DNA from: Eubacteriaceae bacterium
Lineage (GTDB): Bacteria; Bacillota; Clostridia; Lachnospirales; Lachnospiraceae
DNA length: 64,000 nt
Reading direction: 5' to 3'
Assembly (NCBI GenBank): GCA_910574895.1
Contig: CAJTDQ010000008.1
Coordinates: 1 to 64,000, forward strand
Each line of letters begins with the position of its first letter. Position 1 is the first letter of the stretch. Both the position numbers and the translations under genes were made by a program. Shown here piece after piece: positions 33,165 to 42,789 of the stretch. Under the pieces are notes generated by a model. That model was not told the DNA's origin, ran no database searches, and saw nothing but the letters and a program-made list of their open reading frames with translations.

Positions 33165-35196
33165 ATTATCTGCGAAAAATATAACAAAGAGTATTAAAGA
33201 TTATGCCATCTATTTCTTTACTCTTGTATTAGGTGTTGCAATATTTTATGTATTTAATGCAATAGAATCTCAGTCGGTTATGCTGCAGGTATCAGAAAGT
33301 ACAGCAGAGATTATAGAACTGATGACAAACATGTTGTCAGGAGTAAGTGTATTTGTATCATTTATTTTGGGATTTTTAATTATTTATGCATCAAGATTCC
33401 TTATTAAAAGAAGGAACAGGGAGTTTGGAATTTATCTGACTCTTGGGATGGGAAAAAGAAAGATTTCATTGATTTTGTTTTTTGAAACATTAATTATCGG
33501 AGTTGCATCTTTAGCGATTGGTCTTGCGATTGGTATTGGATTGTCGCAGATTATGAGTGTGCTGGTAGCCAATATGTTTGATGCTGATATGACAAAATTT
33601 CAGTTTGTCTTTTCGAATAGTGCCTGTGTGAAAACATTAATTTATTTTGGAATTATGTATTTATTTGTAATGCTCTTTAATACGGTAATTATTGGAAAAT
33701 GCAAATTGATAGATTTAATTCATTCAGGGAAAAAGGTTGAAAAAATAAAAATGAAAAATCCTGTTATCTGTATTTTGGTATTTGCAATATCAGCAGCGAT
33801 GATTGGATATGGATATTATATGGTAACAGGTGGTCTCACGGTAATGGATGACAGCACAGAGATTTATAAGGCGATAGCTTTAGGAGCTGTTGGAACATTT
33901 CTTTTATTCTGGTCTCTGTCAGGGCTGATACTAAAAATTGTAATGTCAGTGAAAAAGGTGTATTACAAGGAATTGAACAGTTTTACGTTAAGACAGGTGA
34001 GCAGCAAAATCAATACTGCAGTGATTCAATTGACGCTGATATGTCTGATGTTGTTTGTGACAATCTGTGTATTGTCCAGTGCGCTGTCTATTAAGAATTC
34101 AATGTCTGCGAATTTAAGGGATTTAGCACCGATGGATGTTCAGCTTACGAAATGGATCGACCATGATTCACAAAATAAAAAGATTATAAAAGATACAGAA
34201 AAGACGATTTTCCAGACTTTGGAGGAAAGTGGTTTTGATACAAAAGAGAACTTAAAAGAAGTCGTGAATTATACAGTTTATCATGATAAGAAATTTAATT
34301 TGAAAGCTACATTAGGGGACAAGACAGATGAATTAAAGAAACAATTTAAGTTTCTGCAATACGATTCAAAGGAAGATATTGTAAAAGTCAGTGATTATAA
34401 TAAGATTGCAAAACAGTATGGACATGAAACGTTTACATTAAAAGATGATGAATACATGGTTGTAGGGGATTTTGAGAGCATGGTTAAAGTCCGAAATGAA
34501 GTCCTGAAAAATGGACAGACCATTGAATTAAAGGGAAAAACTTATAAGCCAAAATATAGGGAATGCAAAGACGGATTTATTGAGATGAGTGGAAATCCTG
34601 CAGCTTCTGGTATTTTTATTGTTCCGGATCATGCAGTGGAGAAATTGGATGCACATATGACAGGAACCATTGCGAATTATAAAGCCGGTTCTAAAGAGGA
34701 ACGTTACGAGGTTGAGAAGAAGTTAGATAAAGTGATAGAAAACAGATGGAATAAGACAAGCCTGATATCCAGCAATTCAAAAATTGATATTGCAGAGGCG
34801 ACTACCGGATTAGGTGCATTAGTGACCTTTATAGGACTTTATCTTGGAATTATATTCCTTATGGCGAGTGCAGCAGTTCTGGCGCTAAAAGAATTGTCCG
34901 AGGCAACAGATAACAGAGAGCGTTATATGATATTAAAACGATTAGGAGCGGATGACAAGATGGTAAATAGGGCATTGTTCAGACAGGTTGGAATATTCTT
35001 TATGTTTCCGTTGTTGATTGCCATTGTTCATTCCGTGGTTGGGTTGAAATTCTGTGCATATATATTAGAAACATTTGGAAGGGATGGTTTGATACCGTCA
35101 ATTATCATGACTGCCGTCTTTTTGGTAGTAATCTATGGAGGATATTTCATGATAACATATTTCTGTAGTAGAAATATTATTCGGGAGAAAAGATAA
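33154..35196 (+). CDS. bceB: BceB-type permease with large external domain
   Basis: 680 residues with ten hydrophobic segments. The first eight come in groups with FtsX-like loops (ASRFLIKRRNREFGIYLTLG). A large hydrophilic domain of about 200 residues (roughly 330-545) lies between segments 8 and 9, the hallmark of BceB and of its peptide contact. With bceRSA it forms a complete resistance and sensing module, probably against bacitracin-like or cationic peptides. Confidence 0.9.
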   Translation: MLFKLSAKNITKSIKDYAIYFFTLVLGVAIFYVFNAIESQSVMLQVSESTAEIIELMTNMLSGVSVFVSFILGFLIIYASRFLIKRRNREFGIYLTLGMGKRKISLILFFETLIIGVASLAIGLAIGIGLSQIMSVLVANMFDADMTKFQFVFSNSACVKTLIYFGIMYLFVMLFNTVIIGKCKLIDLIHSGKKVEKIKMKNPVICILVFAISAAMIGYGYYMVTGGLTVMDDSTEIYKAIALGAVGTFLLFWSLSGLILKIVMSVKKVYYKELNSFTLRQVSSKINTAVIQLTLICLMLFVTICVLSSALSIKNSMSANLRDLAPMDVQLTKWIDHDSQNKKIIKDTEKTIFQTLEESGFDTKENLKEVVNYTVYHDKKFNLKATLGDKTDELKKQFKFLQYDSKEDIVKVSDYNKIAKQYGHETFTLKDDEYMVVGDFESMVKVRNEVLKNGQTIELKGKTYKPKYRECKDGFIEMSGNPAASGIFIVPDHAVEKLDAHMTGTIANYKAGSKEERYEVEKKLDKVIENRWNKTSLISSNSKIDIAEATTGLGALVTFIGLYLGIIFLMASAAVLALKELSEATDNRERYMILKRLGADDKMVNRALFRQVGIFFMFPLLIAIVHSVVGLKFCAYILETFGRDGLIPSIIMTAVFLVVIYGGYFMITYFCSRNIIREKR

Positions 35197-35226
35197 TGAG
35201 TATGTAGAATAAAATGAATAGATGTA

Positions 35227-35272
35227 AGAGAAGTCAACTGATTGTAGAATCATAGTTGACTTCTCTCTTTTC
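35227..35272 (+). terminator. Strong Rho-independent terminator
   Basis: AGAGAAGTCAACT (35227-35239) pairs perfectly with AGTTGACTTCTCT (35254-35266), then CTTTTC. Ends bceRSAB. Confidence 0.9.
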
Positions 35273-35644
35273 GTTGGTTGACAAAGTGGTATAGATAAAG
35301 TAATATAATAGTATATCAATAGTTCGGATAAAATTTCATAAAGAAAGGAGGAGAAGAGTTAGGAAAGCGGTTAAAATTTATTTTTAAAGATATACTGCTG
35401 GGATTATAAGAGTATGGTTTGATAAAGGGGGACTTTAGGTTTTTGTATTGAAACGTGATGAAAATATATTGTGGAGTTTCCCTGACAGAACGAAAGATAA
35501 ATTTAGTGCAAGAATGAGTTACTTGCATTTATAGTATTACGTTCGTGTTAGGGATTTTGTTTTTTCAAAGAAAGATTATTTTATAGTATTTACAACAAGG
35601 TATAAAATAATTTGTGTGTGGAAAAAGAAAGTGGAGGAAAAGTT
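35273..35644. other. Intergenic stretch before the protease gene
   Basis: About 370 bases with no convincing gene. AGGAGGAG at 35345-35353 is followed by no usable start. A short open run (VLKRDENILWSFPDRTKDK) ends at 35534 and may be a gene remnant. The 3' half folds into the long hairpin described next. Confidence 0.4.
35480..35570 (+). terminator. Long branched hairpin followed by T-run
   Basis: CCCTGACAGAACG (35480-35492) pairs imperfectly with CGTTCGTGTTAGGG (35540-35553). Inside, TGCAAG (35507-35512) pairs with CTTGCA (35522-35527). ATTTTGTTTTTTC follows. It could be a terminator, a leader attenuator for the protease gene, or a small RNA end. Confidence 0.4.
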
Positions 35645-37708
35645 ATGGAAAAAAGTTTTAAAAGAAAAGTAATTAAAAAAGTATTTTGTTTGTTGGTTAT
35701 AAGTATGTTAGTAGTATGTGATTTGTCAACTGCTATAATAGCAAAAGCGGATGAAGAGAAAAATGAATACATTATTACATTTAAGAAAAATGAGGATATT
35801 TACACTGTAACAGCATATGATAAAAAGGCAGAATTTATTGATAAACAAGAAAAAATATTACGTTTAGAATTAACAGATAGCGAAGTAAATGATATTAGAA
35901 AGAATAAGAATATAAATTCAGTTGAAAGCAATATAGTTATACAGGGATTAGACAAGAAAAACAAGAATAAGCGTAAATATCTAAATAAAGCTAGATGGAA
36001 TATAGACATGATAAACGCAAAAGATGGTCATGTGAATAATAATGAAATTATTAAGATTGCGCTTATTGATTCAGGAGTAAATTATAATAATGGTATGAAC
36101 ATAAAGCGAAGAATTAATCTTGTTGAAGGAGAAGATGATATATCTCCTTTATATGAAGATTTTTCAGGGCATGGTACATCTATAGCAAGTATTATTGCTT
36201 CAAAAGATGAAAAAAAGCAGAAAATAGGTGTTGACAGCAATGCTGAGATTATATCTATAAAAGTATTAGATGAAAATAATAGAACATCAGTTGATAAAAT
36301 TATAGAAGCGATATATGTTGCGATAAATGAAAGAGTAAATATTATTAACATGAGTTTTGGGACAGCCCAATATTCAGAAGCACTGCATATGGCAATTAAG
36401 GATGCATATAATGCTGGTATATTGATTATTGCAGCCGCTGGAAATAGAGGAGAGATAGACAAAGAGGTTGAGTATCCAGCAGCCTTTGAAGAAGTATTAT
36501 CCGTTGGGGCAGTTAACAGTAAAGGTGAAATTTCTAGTATTAGTAGCAGTGGTAATAGAGTAGATATATATGCTCCTGGTGAATCTGTTACGTCAAAAGG
36601 AATATTTAATTGTGATGTAGTTTGTTCAGGAACAAGTATAGCGGTGCCGCATGTTGTGGGAGTGGCTAGTAAAATATGGAGTAAAGATAAAAGTAAAACA
36701 CAAGATTTTATTAAAAGACTTTTGTTAGACTCAGCAAATGAAGTGGGAGAAACAAAAATTGTAGATTTGGGGTATGCATTGGAAATTTATGATGGATTTG
36801 AAAAGAAATATCAAAGTGAACATTATTTTGATGAATTTAATGAAAATAGTGAGCTTGTAATAGTGAGTGATGAAGAGAATACTGTTGAGGGAAGTTGGGC
36901 TAGATTTAGACATCAGGATACAATTGAACGATATACGACATTGAGTACTGCAAAAAAAACATATTCTAATAAAGCAATAAAATTAATGATAGCTGGTATT
37001 AGATTGGCAGATGAGGATACGACGAATTTGGCGTTTAACGTAAATCAGACAAATGCTCATGGATGGTGGCATGCGGGAAGTATGAATACAAGTACATTAA
37101 AAGGAGTTATACCAAATTATTTCTCAACAATGGAGTTTGTTGAAAATGTAATACATACAACAGGATGTGAAATTAATAATGCACCAAAACCTGCAGGGAT
37201 GTCAGATATTGTTTATGAAAATGCAAAAAAGAATTTGATTGCAGCCACGAATAAATTTGATTTTTCATCATTAGGATATGAGAGAAATGTTAAAAATTGT
37301 AGATATTTATACTGGGGGATTTATTTACATATTGCAACAGATTTATTTGCTCATAGGGCATTTGTAAAACATACGGATGGAAATTATTATTATATTACAG
37401 ATGCAAGAATAGGAATGGAAGCTGATAGTATTAAGGATTTACCGGAAAGATATACACTTACAGCGTATACTGTTCAAGATATTATGGATAACTGTATTAA
37501 TCCAGATTCACCATATGATTCGAAACGAGTTACTTTGGCACAGTTTACAAATCATAAAGTGTATTATTCAGGAAGATTTAAATTACAAAATTATTACGAG
37601 TTTGCAGTTGAGAGTGGATGGGATAAAAAAGTATCTAGTACTATAATGCAAATAGTAAAGGATAATTCTATTAAAATAAATTACTATAATGCTTCATCAA
37701 TTAAGTAA
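35645..37708 (+). CDS. Secreted subtilisin-like (S8) protease with extra C-terminal domain
   Basis: 687 residues from ATG 35645 (GGAGG upstream). Signal peptide to about residue 35, then an I9-like propeptide (EYIITFKKNEDIYTV, residues 41-100). The S8 domain has Asp142 (IALIDSGV), His176 (SGHGTSIA), oxyanion Asn267 (AAGNRG) and Ser329 (CSGTSIAVPH). From residue 400 a domain of about 290 residues follows, with GWWHAGSM and YLHIATDLFAHRAFVKH; such spaced His/Asp recall zinc phospholipase C/S1-P1-type or DUF6765-like folds. That part is a guess. It is followed closely by the LRR protein. Confidence 0.8.
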   Translation: MEKSFKRKVIKKVFCLLVISMLVVCDLSTAIIAKADEEKNEYIITFKKNEDIYTVTAYDKKAEFIDKQEKILRLELTDSEVNDIRKNKNINSVESNIVIQGLDKKNKNKRKYLNKARWNIDMINAKDGHVNNNEIIKIALIDSGVNYNNGMNIKRRINLVEGEDDISPLYEDFSGHGTSIASIIASKDEKKQKIGVDSNAEIISIKVLDENNRTSVDKIIEAIYVAINERVNIINMSFGTAQYSEALHMAIKDAYNAGILIIAAAGNRGEIDKEVEYPAAFEEVLSVGAVNSKGEISSISSSGNRVDIYAPGESVTSKGIFNCDVVCSGTSIAVPHVVGVASKIWSKDKSKTQDFIKRLLLDSANEVGETKIVDLGYALEIYDGFEKKYQSEHYFDEFNENSELVIVSDEENTVEGSWARFRHQDTIERYTTLSTAKKTYSNKAIKLMIAGIRLADEDTTNLAFNVNQTNAHGWWHAGSMNTSTLKGVIPNYFSTMEFVENVIHTTGCEINNAPKPAGMSDIVYENAKKNLIAATNKFDFSSLGYERNVKNCRYLYWGIYLHIATDLFAHRAFVKHTDGNYYYITDARIGMEADSIKDLPERYTLTAYTVQDIMDNCINPDSPYDSKRVTLAQFTNHKVYYSGRFKLQNYYEFAVESGWDKKVSSTIMQIVKDNSIKINYYNASSIK

Positions 37709-37721
37709 AGGAGACATAAAT

Positions 37722-39011
37722 ATGAAAAATAAAATATTAACAGTAACTATATTATTATCATTAATATTTTTGTTTAATGCAAATAAGAGCTTTGCAGATG
37801 ATATCAATAGAATAGAAGGTATGTGTGGAGAAAATGCTGTCTGGAGTTATAATAAAGAGACAAAAACATTGATTGTAAGCGGAAATGGAACAGTGACAGC
37901 TTCTGGCATTAGTTTAATTTCAGATAACATTAATACTTTAGTTGTTGAAGGGAGCATTAATACAATTGGCGAGAATGCATTTAAAGGTATTAAAGTATCA
38001 CATATTGAATTAAAAGAGGGAATTCGGAAAATCGAGAATTACGCATTTTATAATTGTATTGGACCTAAGAAAATAGTAATTCCTAAATCTGTTACACGAA
38101 TTGGAAGTGGGATCTTTGAATTAAGCCAAGGTTTTAATAATGTTACAATATTGGGAGATGTGTCTGTTGGTATAAGTACTTTTGGTGCATTATATTCTCC
38201 AGTAGATATCCTTGAAGTAGCAGGAAAGATTGACAATATGGCAAATATAATGATGAGTTCAGAGGGAGCGGCACCTGAAGTCAGGTTTATTAATGATAAT
38301 AAAAATTACAGTATGGTAAATGACATTATAATGTCAAAGGATAAAAAAGTAGTATATGCATTAAATGGAAGGAAAAATATCACAAAAATTAAAATGCCCG
38401 TTAGTGTTAAAAAGATTAAGCCTTATGCTTTTTATATGAGAGGGTTAAAAAGTGTACAGTTGAATAAAAATTTAAAGTATATCGGTGAAAAAGCTTTTTA
38501 TCATAACAATATCCAGAAGATTACAATACCAAAAAATGTTAAGTCTATTGGAAAGTCAGCTTTTGCATATAATCAGTTGACAAAGTTAAATTTTAAAGGA
38601 AATTCTCTTATTAAGATAGAGGAAGAGGCGTTCTATGAAAATGAAAAAGGATTAAAGAATGTAGTCTTATACAATTATCCAAGACTTGAAAAAAGAGCAT
38701 TTGATGGAAATGTGGTCATAGAATATGAGGCAGTAAAAAAAATAGCAGGAACAATAATAAAAGTGAATATTAAACATAGACGTTCTAAATATGCTGTGGC
38801 TGTCAAAAAGAAAAATGAAAGTCCAATCAAGTGTAGAATTATATTTAAGTATGGAAAAAATAAAAAAAATATTGTGATTAATTTACCTAAAAATAAAAAA
38901 GAAAAAAAAGAAATGATGAAAATGAAAAGAATGTCATATCGGGTAAAGCATAAAGTATATGTTCAATTTAAGAAAAAAGGGAGATGGCAAAAGAAAATCA
39001 GAATGTTGTAG
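37722..39011 (+). CDS. Secreted BspA-type leucine-rich-repeat protein
   Basis: 429 residues from ATG 37722 (GGAG upstream; an earlier in-frame ATG lies inside the protease gene). Signal peptide MKNKILTVTILLSLIFLF. LRR_5-type repeats: IGENAFKG, IENYAFYNC, IGSGIFE, IKPYAFYMRG, IGEKAFYHNN, IGKSAFAYNQ, IEEEAFYENE, LEKRAFDGN. A basic C-terminal tail of about 90 residues (KKNKKNIVINLPKNKKEK) may bind wall polymers. Such proteins mediate adhesion. Thirteen bases after the protease, so probably one operon. Confidence 0.85.
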   Translation: MKNKILTVTILLSLIFLFNANKSFADDINRIEGMCGENAVWSYNKETKTLIVSGNGTVTASGISLISDNINTLVVEGSINTIGENAFKGIKVSHIELKEGIRKIENYAFYNCIGPKKIVIPKSVTRIGSGIFELSQGFNNVTILGDVSVGISTFGALYSPVDILEVAGKIDNMANIMMSSEGAAPEVRFINDNKNYSMVNDIIMSKDKKVVYALNGRKNITKIKMPVSVKKIKPYAFYMRGLKSVQLNKNLKYIGEKAFYHNNIQKITIPKNVKSIGKSAFAYNQLTKLNFKGNSLIKIEEEAFYENEKGLKNVVLYNYPRLEKRAFDGNVVIEYEAVKKIAGTIIKVNIKHRRSKYAVAVKKKNESPIKCRIIFKYGKNKKNIVINLPKNKKEKKEMMKMKRMSYRVKHKVYVQFKKKGRWQKKIRML

Positions 39012-39017
39012 GAATAA

Positions 39018-39055
39018 AGCAGCTATGGTCCTGATACCATAGCTGCTTTTTTGAC
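39018..39055 (+). terminator. Rho-independent terminator
   Basis: AGCAGCTATGGT (39018-39029) pairs perfectly with ACCATAGCTGCT (39036-39047), then TTTTT. On the minus strand the text after the stem is TTATTCC, so it mainly serves the plus strand. Confidence 0.9.
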
Positions 39056-39069
39056 TCTTCCCATAAAAT

Positions 39070-39408
39070 TTAAGGTTCTTGGATCAAAATATCATATATA
39101 TCATCAAATTTAATTCGTGTATTTACAATCTGCAATATTTGGTTATTGATATCTATTTTAGCAACAATTCCGGTCAGTTTAATATACTCATCCTTACAAA
39201 AATAGATAACAGTAATTATCATTCCACTTTTTAGTAAATGCATTTTTCTATCCAGTTCTACCATACTGTCCTCTGACAGTTCAACTTTGGGAACGATAAT
39301 TTTTTCTTTTTCTTTTAAGGCCTCATCTAAACCTTTTAATGCAGAGAAAGGCATAAATTGTTTGGCGCGGTCCGCTGTTGACATTTTATGTTTTGGTTTT
39401 TCAGCCAC
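39070..39408 (-). CDS. YolD-like protein
   Basis: About 112 residues from GTG 39408, preceded by GGGGGAA; an ATG five codons earlier (39423) has no site. The motif MSTADRAKQFMPFSALKGLDEAL is the YolD signature found next to Y-family polymerases. The C-terminal beta part ends IKFDDIYDI. YolD proteins are thought to work with the polymerase, role unclear. Confidence 0.8.
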   Translation of the reverse strand: MAEKPKHKMSTADRAKQFMPFSALKGLDEALKEKEKIIVPKVELSEDSMVELDRKMHLLKSGMIITVIYFCKDEYIKLTGIVAKIDINNQILQIVNTRIKFDDIYDILIQEP

Positions 39409-39445
39409 GAATATTTCCCCCATATTATTAAGTTTGTATTATCAA

Positions 39446-40711
39446 TTATTCACCGCTTTTGTGTCCGCCAATTTGTTTGTTTCGTTCTATTGTCATAGCA
39501 TTTTCTTGGAGATTCATACCTTTTAAAACAGCATTTTTTCCATATTTATTCTTGATTTCCAAGACAGCTTTTTGCAGTTGACGATTTTTTTCTAGTTTTT
39601 CTATATCAACAAAAAAAGGGTATTGAAGATATTCTTCAGGTTTTACATTATTGCATGTAATATTGATTTTTCTGATAGAAAGATTAGGATTGACAATATC
39701 CTCGTATAAACCGGACAGCGCAGGAATAATGATGAAATCAGAATTGGTTTCCATATCAAGCGTTGTTGTTCCGTGTGCCGGTGCTGCATTGAATCTATTG
39801 GAATATCCGACATGCAGAGTGATAGAACCGGTAATGAGGTCTTGTGAAAGCAATTCTAAGCAGATAAGGTCTGCCATTTCTTTGATAATTAATTTTCCAT
39901 CTTCAAAATTGTAATCATGCATTAAAACCTGTCCACTTGTAATACTGTGATTTTGGGGTTTATAACATTTAATATCCTTGATTGTAGTGGGTTCAATTCC
40001 CCAGGCATGGTCAATTAACAGTTCTGCATCAATACCAAAAGCACTGTAAAGTAAATTTTCATCTGCATGGGCAATATCTTTCATCGTATAAATTCCGAGG
40101 GAGTGAAGTTTCTTTGCAATACCATTTCCAATTCTCCAAAAATCTGTGAGAGGGGTATGAGTCCATAAAGAACTGCGATACGTATGTTCATCTAGAAAGC
40201 CGGTGAAATCGGGGGAGTGCTTCGCTGTTATATCAAGAGCAATTTTGGTCAGATAGAGATTGGTACCTGCTCCACAGGAAGCAGGAATTCCCAGAGATTG
40301 ATAAATATTGTTCATAATACGTCTGCCAAGAGATAGGGCATCCGTATGGTATAGAGAAAGATAGTTAGTGACATCTAAAAAAGCTTCATCAATGGAGTAA
40401 AAATGAATGTCATCTTTTGAAATATATTGTAAATAAATAGCATAGATTTCAGCAGCATATTCAATATACCTTTTCATACGTGGAGGAGCAACAATATATG
40501 GAACATTAGAAGGAATTTCAAATACACGACAGCGATTGGAGATACCAAGTTGTTTCATTGCAGGAGTAATAGCGAGGCAAATTGTTTTATCTGTACGTTC
40601 CATATCTGCAACAACTAAATTCGTTGTCATGGGATTAAGACCACGTTCTACACACTCAATAGAGGCATAGAACGATTTTAAATCAATACAAAGATAAAAT
40701 TTGTCTGACAC
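39446..40711 (-). CDS. Y-family DNA polymerase (UmuC/UvrX-like)
   Basis: 421 residues, start MSDKFYLCIDLKSFYASIEC with the first metal-binding Asp. Catalytic motif YSIDEAFLDVT, then GAGTNLYLTKIALD (helix-hairpin region) and little-finger domain HDYNFEDGKLIIKE. Error-prone translesion polymerase. A yolD gene follows 37 bases after, the usual SOS mutagenesis pair. No obvious LexA box was found by eye. Confidence 0.88.
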   Translation of the reverse strand: MSDKFYLCIDLKSFYASIECVERGLNPMTTNLVVADMERTDKTICLAITPAMKQLGISNRCRVFEIPSNVPYIVAPPRMKRYIEYAAEIYAIYLQYISKDDIHFYSIDEAFLDVTNYLSLYHTDALSLGRRIMNNIYQSLGIPASCGAGTNLYLTKIALDITAKHSPDFTGFLDEHTYRSSLWTHTPLTDFWRIGNGIAKKLHSLGIYTMKDIAHADENLLYSAFGIDAELLIDHAWGIEPTTIKDIKCYKPQNHSITSGQVLMHDYNFEDGKLIIKEMADLICLELLSQDLITGSITLHVGYSNRFNAAPAHGTTTLDMETNSDFIIIPALSGLYEDIVNPNLSIRKINITCNNVKPEEYLQYPFFVDIEKLEKNRQLQKAVLEIKNKYGKNAVLKGMNLQENAMTIERNKQIGGHKSGE

Positions 40712-40759
40712 AACAGTTACTCCTTACCTTTCTGCTAAAGAGTAACACTATGAGAAACC

Positions 40760-41386
40760 CTACATGCAGTTTTTCATTTCCTGATATAATCTGGCAATAG
40801 GAAGGCCTACCACATTGTTATAATCCCCATTTATTTCTTTTACATACACAGCAAATTCTCCCTGAATGCCATATCCGCCGGCTTTATCATAGCAGTCGCT
40901 CGTAGATATATAATGAGTGATTTCGCTAGGTGTCATAGGATATAATGTAACGTTGGTAGATTCTGAAAAAGTTTTATAAGTTTTTTCTCCGGTATTAAAA
41001 TCATATACGATGATTGTAATACCGGTATAAACCTGATGTGTCTGCCCCTGAATAGAATCAATCATCTCATAAGCATTTTCTTTGTCCTTCGGTTTTCCCA
41101 TAATATTTCCATTCTTGCTGACAACTGTGTCAGCACCGATAATCATTAAGGATAAATCATCAAATGCCATCAGTGATAAGTCGATAGATTGTAAAATCAT
41201 ATCCAGTACATTGTCAGCTTTTTGCAGGGAAAGTTCCTCCACTACCAGATTTGGCTTTGTCTGGGTGATTTTTTCTTCAATTGTAGACGCGATTATTTCA
41301 AATTCATAACCTGCCTGTCTCATCAGTTCGCTGCGTCTGGGCGATTGTGAGGCCAGGATTATCTTGGTTTTATCTAAATTAATCAT
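40760..41386 (-). CDS. maf: Maf nucleotide pyrophosphatase
   Basis: 208 residues. Family signature: IILASQSPRRSELM, the Glu region VVEELSLQKAD, GADTVVSKNGNIMGKPKDKENAYEM, YDKAGGYGIQG and VVGLPIARLY. Maf proteins hydrolyse dTTP/UTP or modified NTPs and affect septum formation. It has a modest insertion (ILQSIDLSLMAFDDLS) before the GADTVV loop. Confidence 0.9.
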   Translation of the reverse strand: MINLDKTKIILASQSPRRSELMRQAGYEFEIIASTIEEKITQTKPNLVVEELSLQKADNVLDMILQSIDLSLMAFDDLSLMIIGADTVVSKNGNIMGKPKDKENAYEMIDSIQGQTHQVYTGITIIVYDFNTGEKTYKTFSESTNVTLYPMTPSEITHYISTSDCYDKAGGYGIQGEFAVYVKEINGDYNNVVGLPIARLYQEMKNCM

Positions 41387-41453
41387 AAATTTATTTTACC
41401 AAATAAATGAGTATTTACAATAATTTTAAAATTGAATCTTTATAGAAAAATTA

Positions 41454-41503
41454 TTGACAAATTGTTTATACTGTATATAATGGTATATAAACAGTATAAA
41501 CAA
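41454..41503 (+). promoter_or_regulatory. Promoter with large GntR operator
   Basis: TTGACA (41454-41459), 16 bases, TATAAT (41476-41481). TTGTTTATACTGT (41462-41474) and ACAGTATAAACAA (41491-41503) form a perfect 13-bp inverted repeat spanning the -10. Binding there would block the promoter, so the GntR protein encoded next very likely represses its own operon. Confidence 0.85.
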
Positions 41504-41530
41504 TGCATTGAAAAAACTGGAGGTAATCAT

Positions 41531-41902
41531 TTGAAAATAATAATATCAAATCAATCAGAACTTCCAATCTACGCACAGGTTAGAGAGCAGATTAAAGAAC
41601 AAATATTAAATGGCCAGATAAAAGAAGGAGAGGTACTGCCTTCTATCAGAAGCATGGCGAAAGATTTGGGAGTGAGCGTAATTACAACAACAAGAGCATA
41701 CAGCGACTTAGAACAGGAAGGTTTTATTGCTACGATGCAGGGAAAAGGAAGTGTCGTTTTATCGAAGGATAATAATATGCTGAAAGAACAGTTTCTTATG
41801 CGGATTGAGCAGGGAATTGAAACAGCAGTGGAATCTGCAAAACAGATAGGAATGACAAAGATGGAGGTACAGCAGATACTCAAATCTGTATGGGAGCAGT
41901 AA
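41531..41902 (+). CDS. GntR-family regulator (YtrA-like)
   Basis: 123 residues from TTG 41531, with GGAGGT eight bases before. The longer frame from 41432 reads across the promoter and is rejected. Winged helix: PIYAQVREQIKEQILNGQIK, LPSIRSMAKDLGVSVITTTR, LEQEGFIATMQGKGSVV. A short C-terminal helical part replaces the effector domain, as in the YtrA subfamily that controls ABC transporters. Confidence 0.9.
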   Translation: MKIIISNQSELPIYAQVREQIKEQILNGQIKEGEVLPSIRSMAKDLGVSVITTTRAYSDLEQEGFIATMQGKGSVVLSKDNNMLKEQFLMRIEQGIETAVESAKQIGMTKMEVQQILKSVWEQ

Positions 41903-41931
41903 TTTTTTGAAAAGAAAGAGTGGAGAGCGTA

Positions 41932-42789
41932 ATGAATATTTTAGAAATTGAAAATTTAAGTAAGCATTATAAAGGGTTTTCTCTGAAAAACATTCAGTTA
42001 ATCATACCGGCAGGATATATATTTGGTTTTGTAGGGCAGAATGGTGCAGGAAAAACATCTACAATTAATATGATTAATCATATATGTAAATATCAGCAGG
42101 GAACCATCAAAGTGAATGGAATAACATATGATGAAGATCCCGTAAAATATAAAGAAAGTATTGCTTATGTAGGTGATGAATCTTATTTTACGAAGGGGTT
42201 GAAAATTAAGACAGTAAAGAAGATATTGAAAGATTTTTATAAAACCTTTGATGAGAATAAGTTTGATTCTCTTATTCAAAGATATGGTCTTCCTACAAAC
42301 AAGAAGATTGATGATTTTTCCAGAGGAATGAAAGTAAAATTGATGTTCGCCTGTGTATTTTCCAGGGATTCAAAACTGATGATTTTAGATGAAGCGACCA
42401 ATGGGCTTGACCCGGTGGTAAGAGATGAACTGCTTTCTGATTTACAGGCATATATAGAAGATGGGCAGCGAAGCATTTTGTTTTCTACACATGTACTCAG
42501 TGACTTAGAAGAGATAGCAGATTATATTGCATTTATTGATAATGGGGAAATTCTTCTGGATAAATCAAAGGATGAAATGCTGGAGGATTATCTTGTGGTA
42601 AAAGGTGATGTATCGGAACTGACAAGAGAGCAGAAGCAGTATATTATCGGCTTGGAAGAGAAGACATACGGATTTGAGGGAATTATAAAGAGTGAGGATG
42701 TAGAAAAACTGGGTGGAAAGTTTACATACGATAAACCGGAAATCGCACAGATTATGCTTCACAGCATTAAGGATAGGAGGAACAGATAA
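41932..42789 (+). CDS. ABC transporter ATPase (YtrB-like)
   Basis: 285 residues from ATG 41932 (GGAGAG). Walker A GQNGAGKTS, signature FSRGMKVKLM, Walker B LMILDEATNGLDP, H-loop STHV. C-terminal accessory region of about 80 residues (MLEDYLVVKGDVSELT) is typical of YtrB/BcrA. Overlaps nothing; the permease starts directly at 42790. Confidence 0.9.
   Translation: MNILEIENLSKHYKGFSLKNIQLIIPAGYIFGFVGQNGAGKTSTINMINHICKYQQGTIKVNGITYDEDPVKYKESIAYVGDESYFTKGLKIKTVKKILKDFYKTFDENKFDSLIQRYGLPTNKKIDDFSRGMKVKLMFACVFSRDSKLMILDEATNGLDPVVRDELLSDLQAYIEDGQRSILFSTHVLSDLEEIADYIAFIDNGEILLDKSKDEMLEDYLVVKGDVSELTREQKQYIIGLEEKTYGFEGIIKSEDVEKLGGKFTYDKPEIAQIMLHSIKDRRNR

Noticed and set aside
35316-35528. Minus-strand frame of 70 codons in the protease leader
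   Set aside because: No ribosome site or recognisable motif, and the region is better explained by the hairpin structure.
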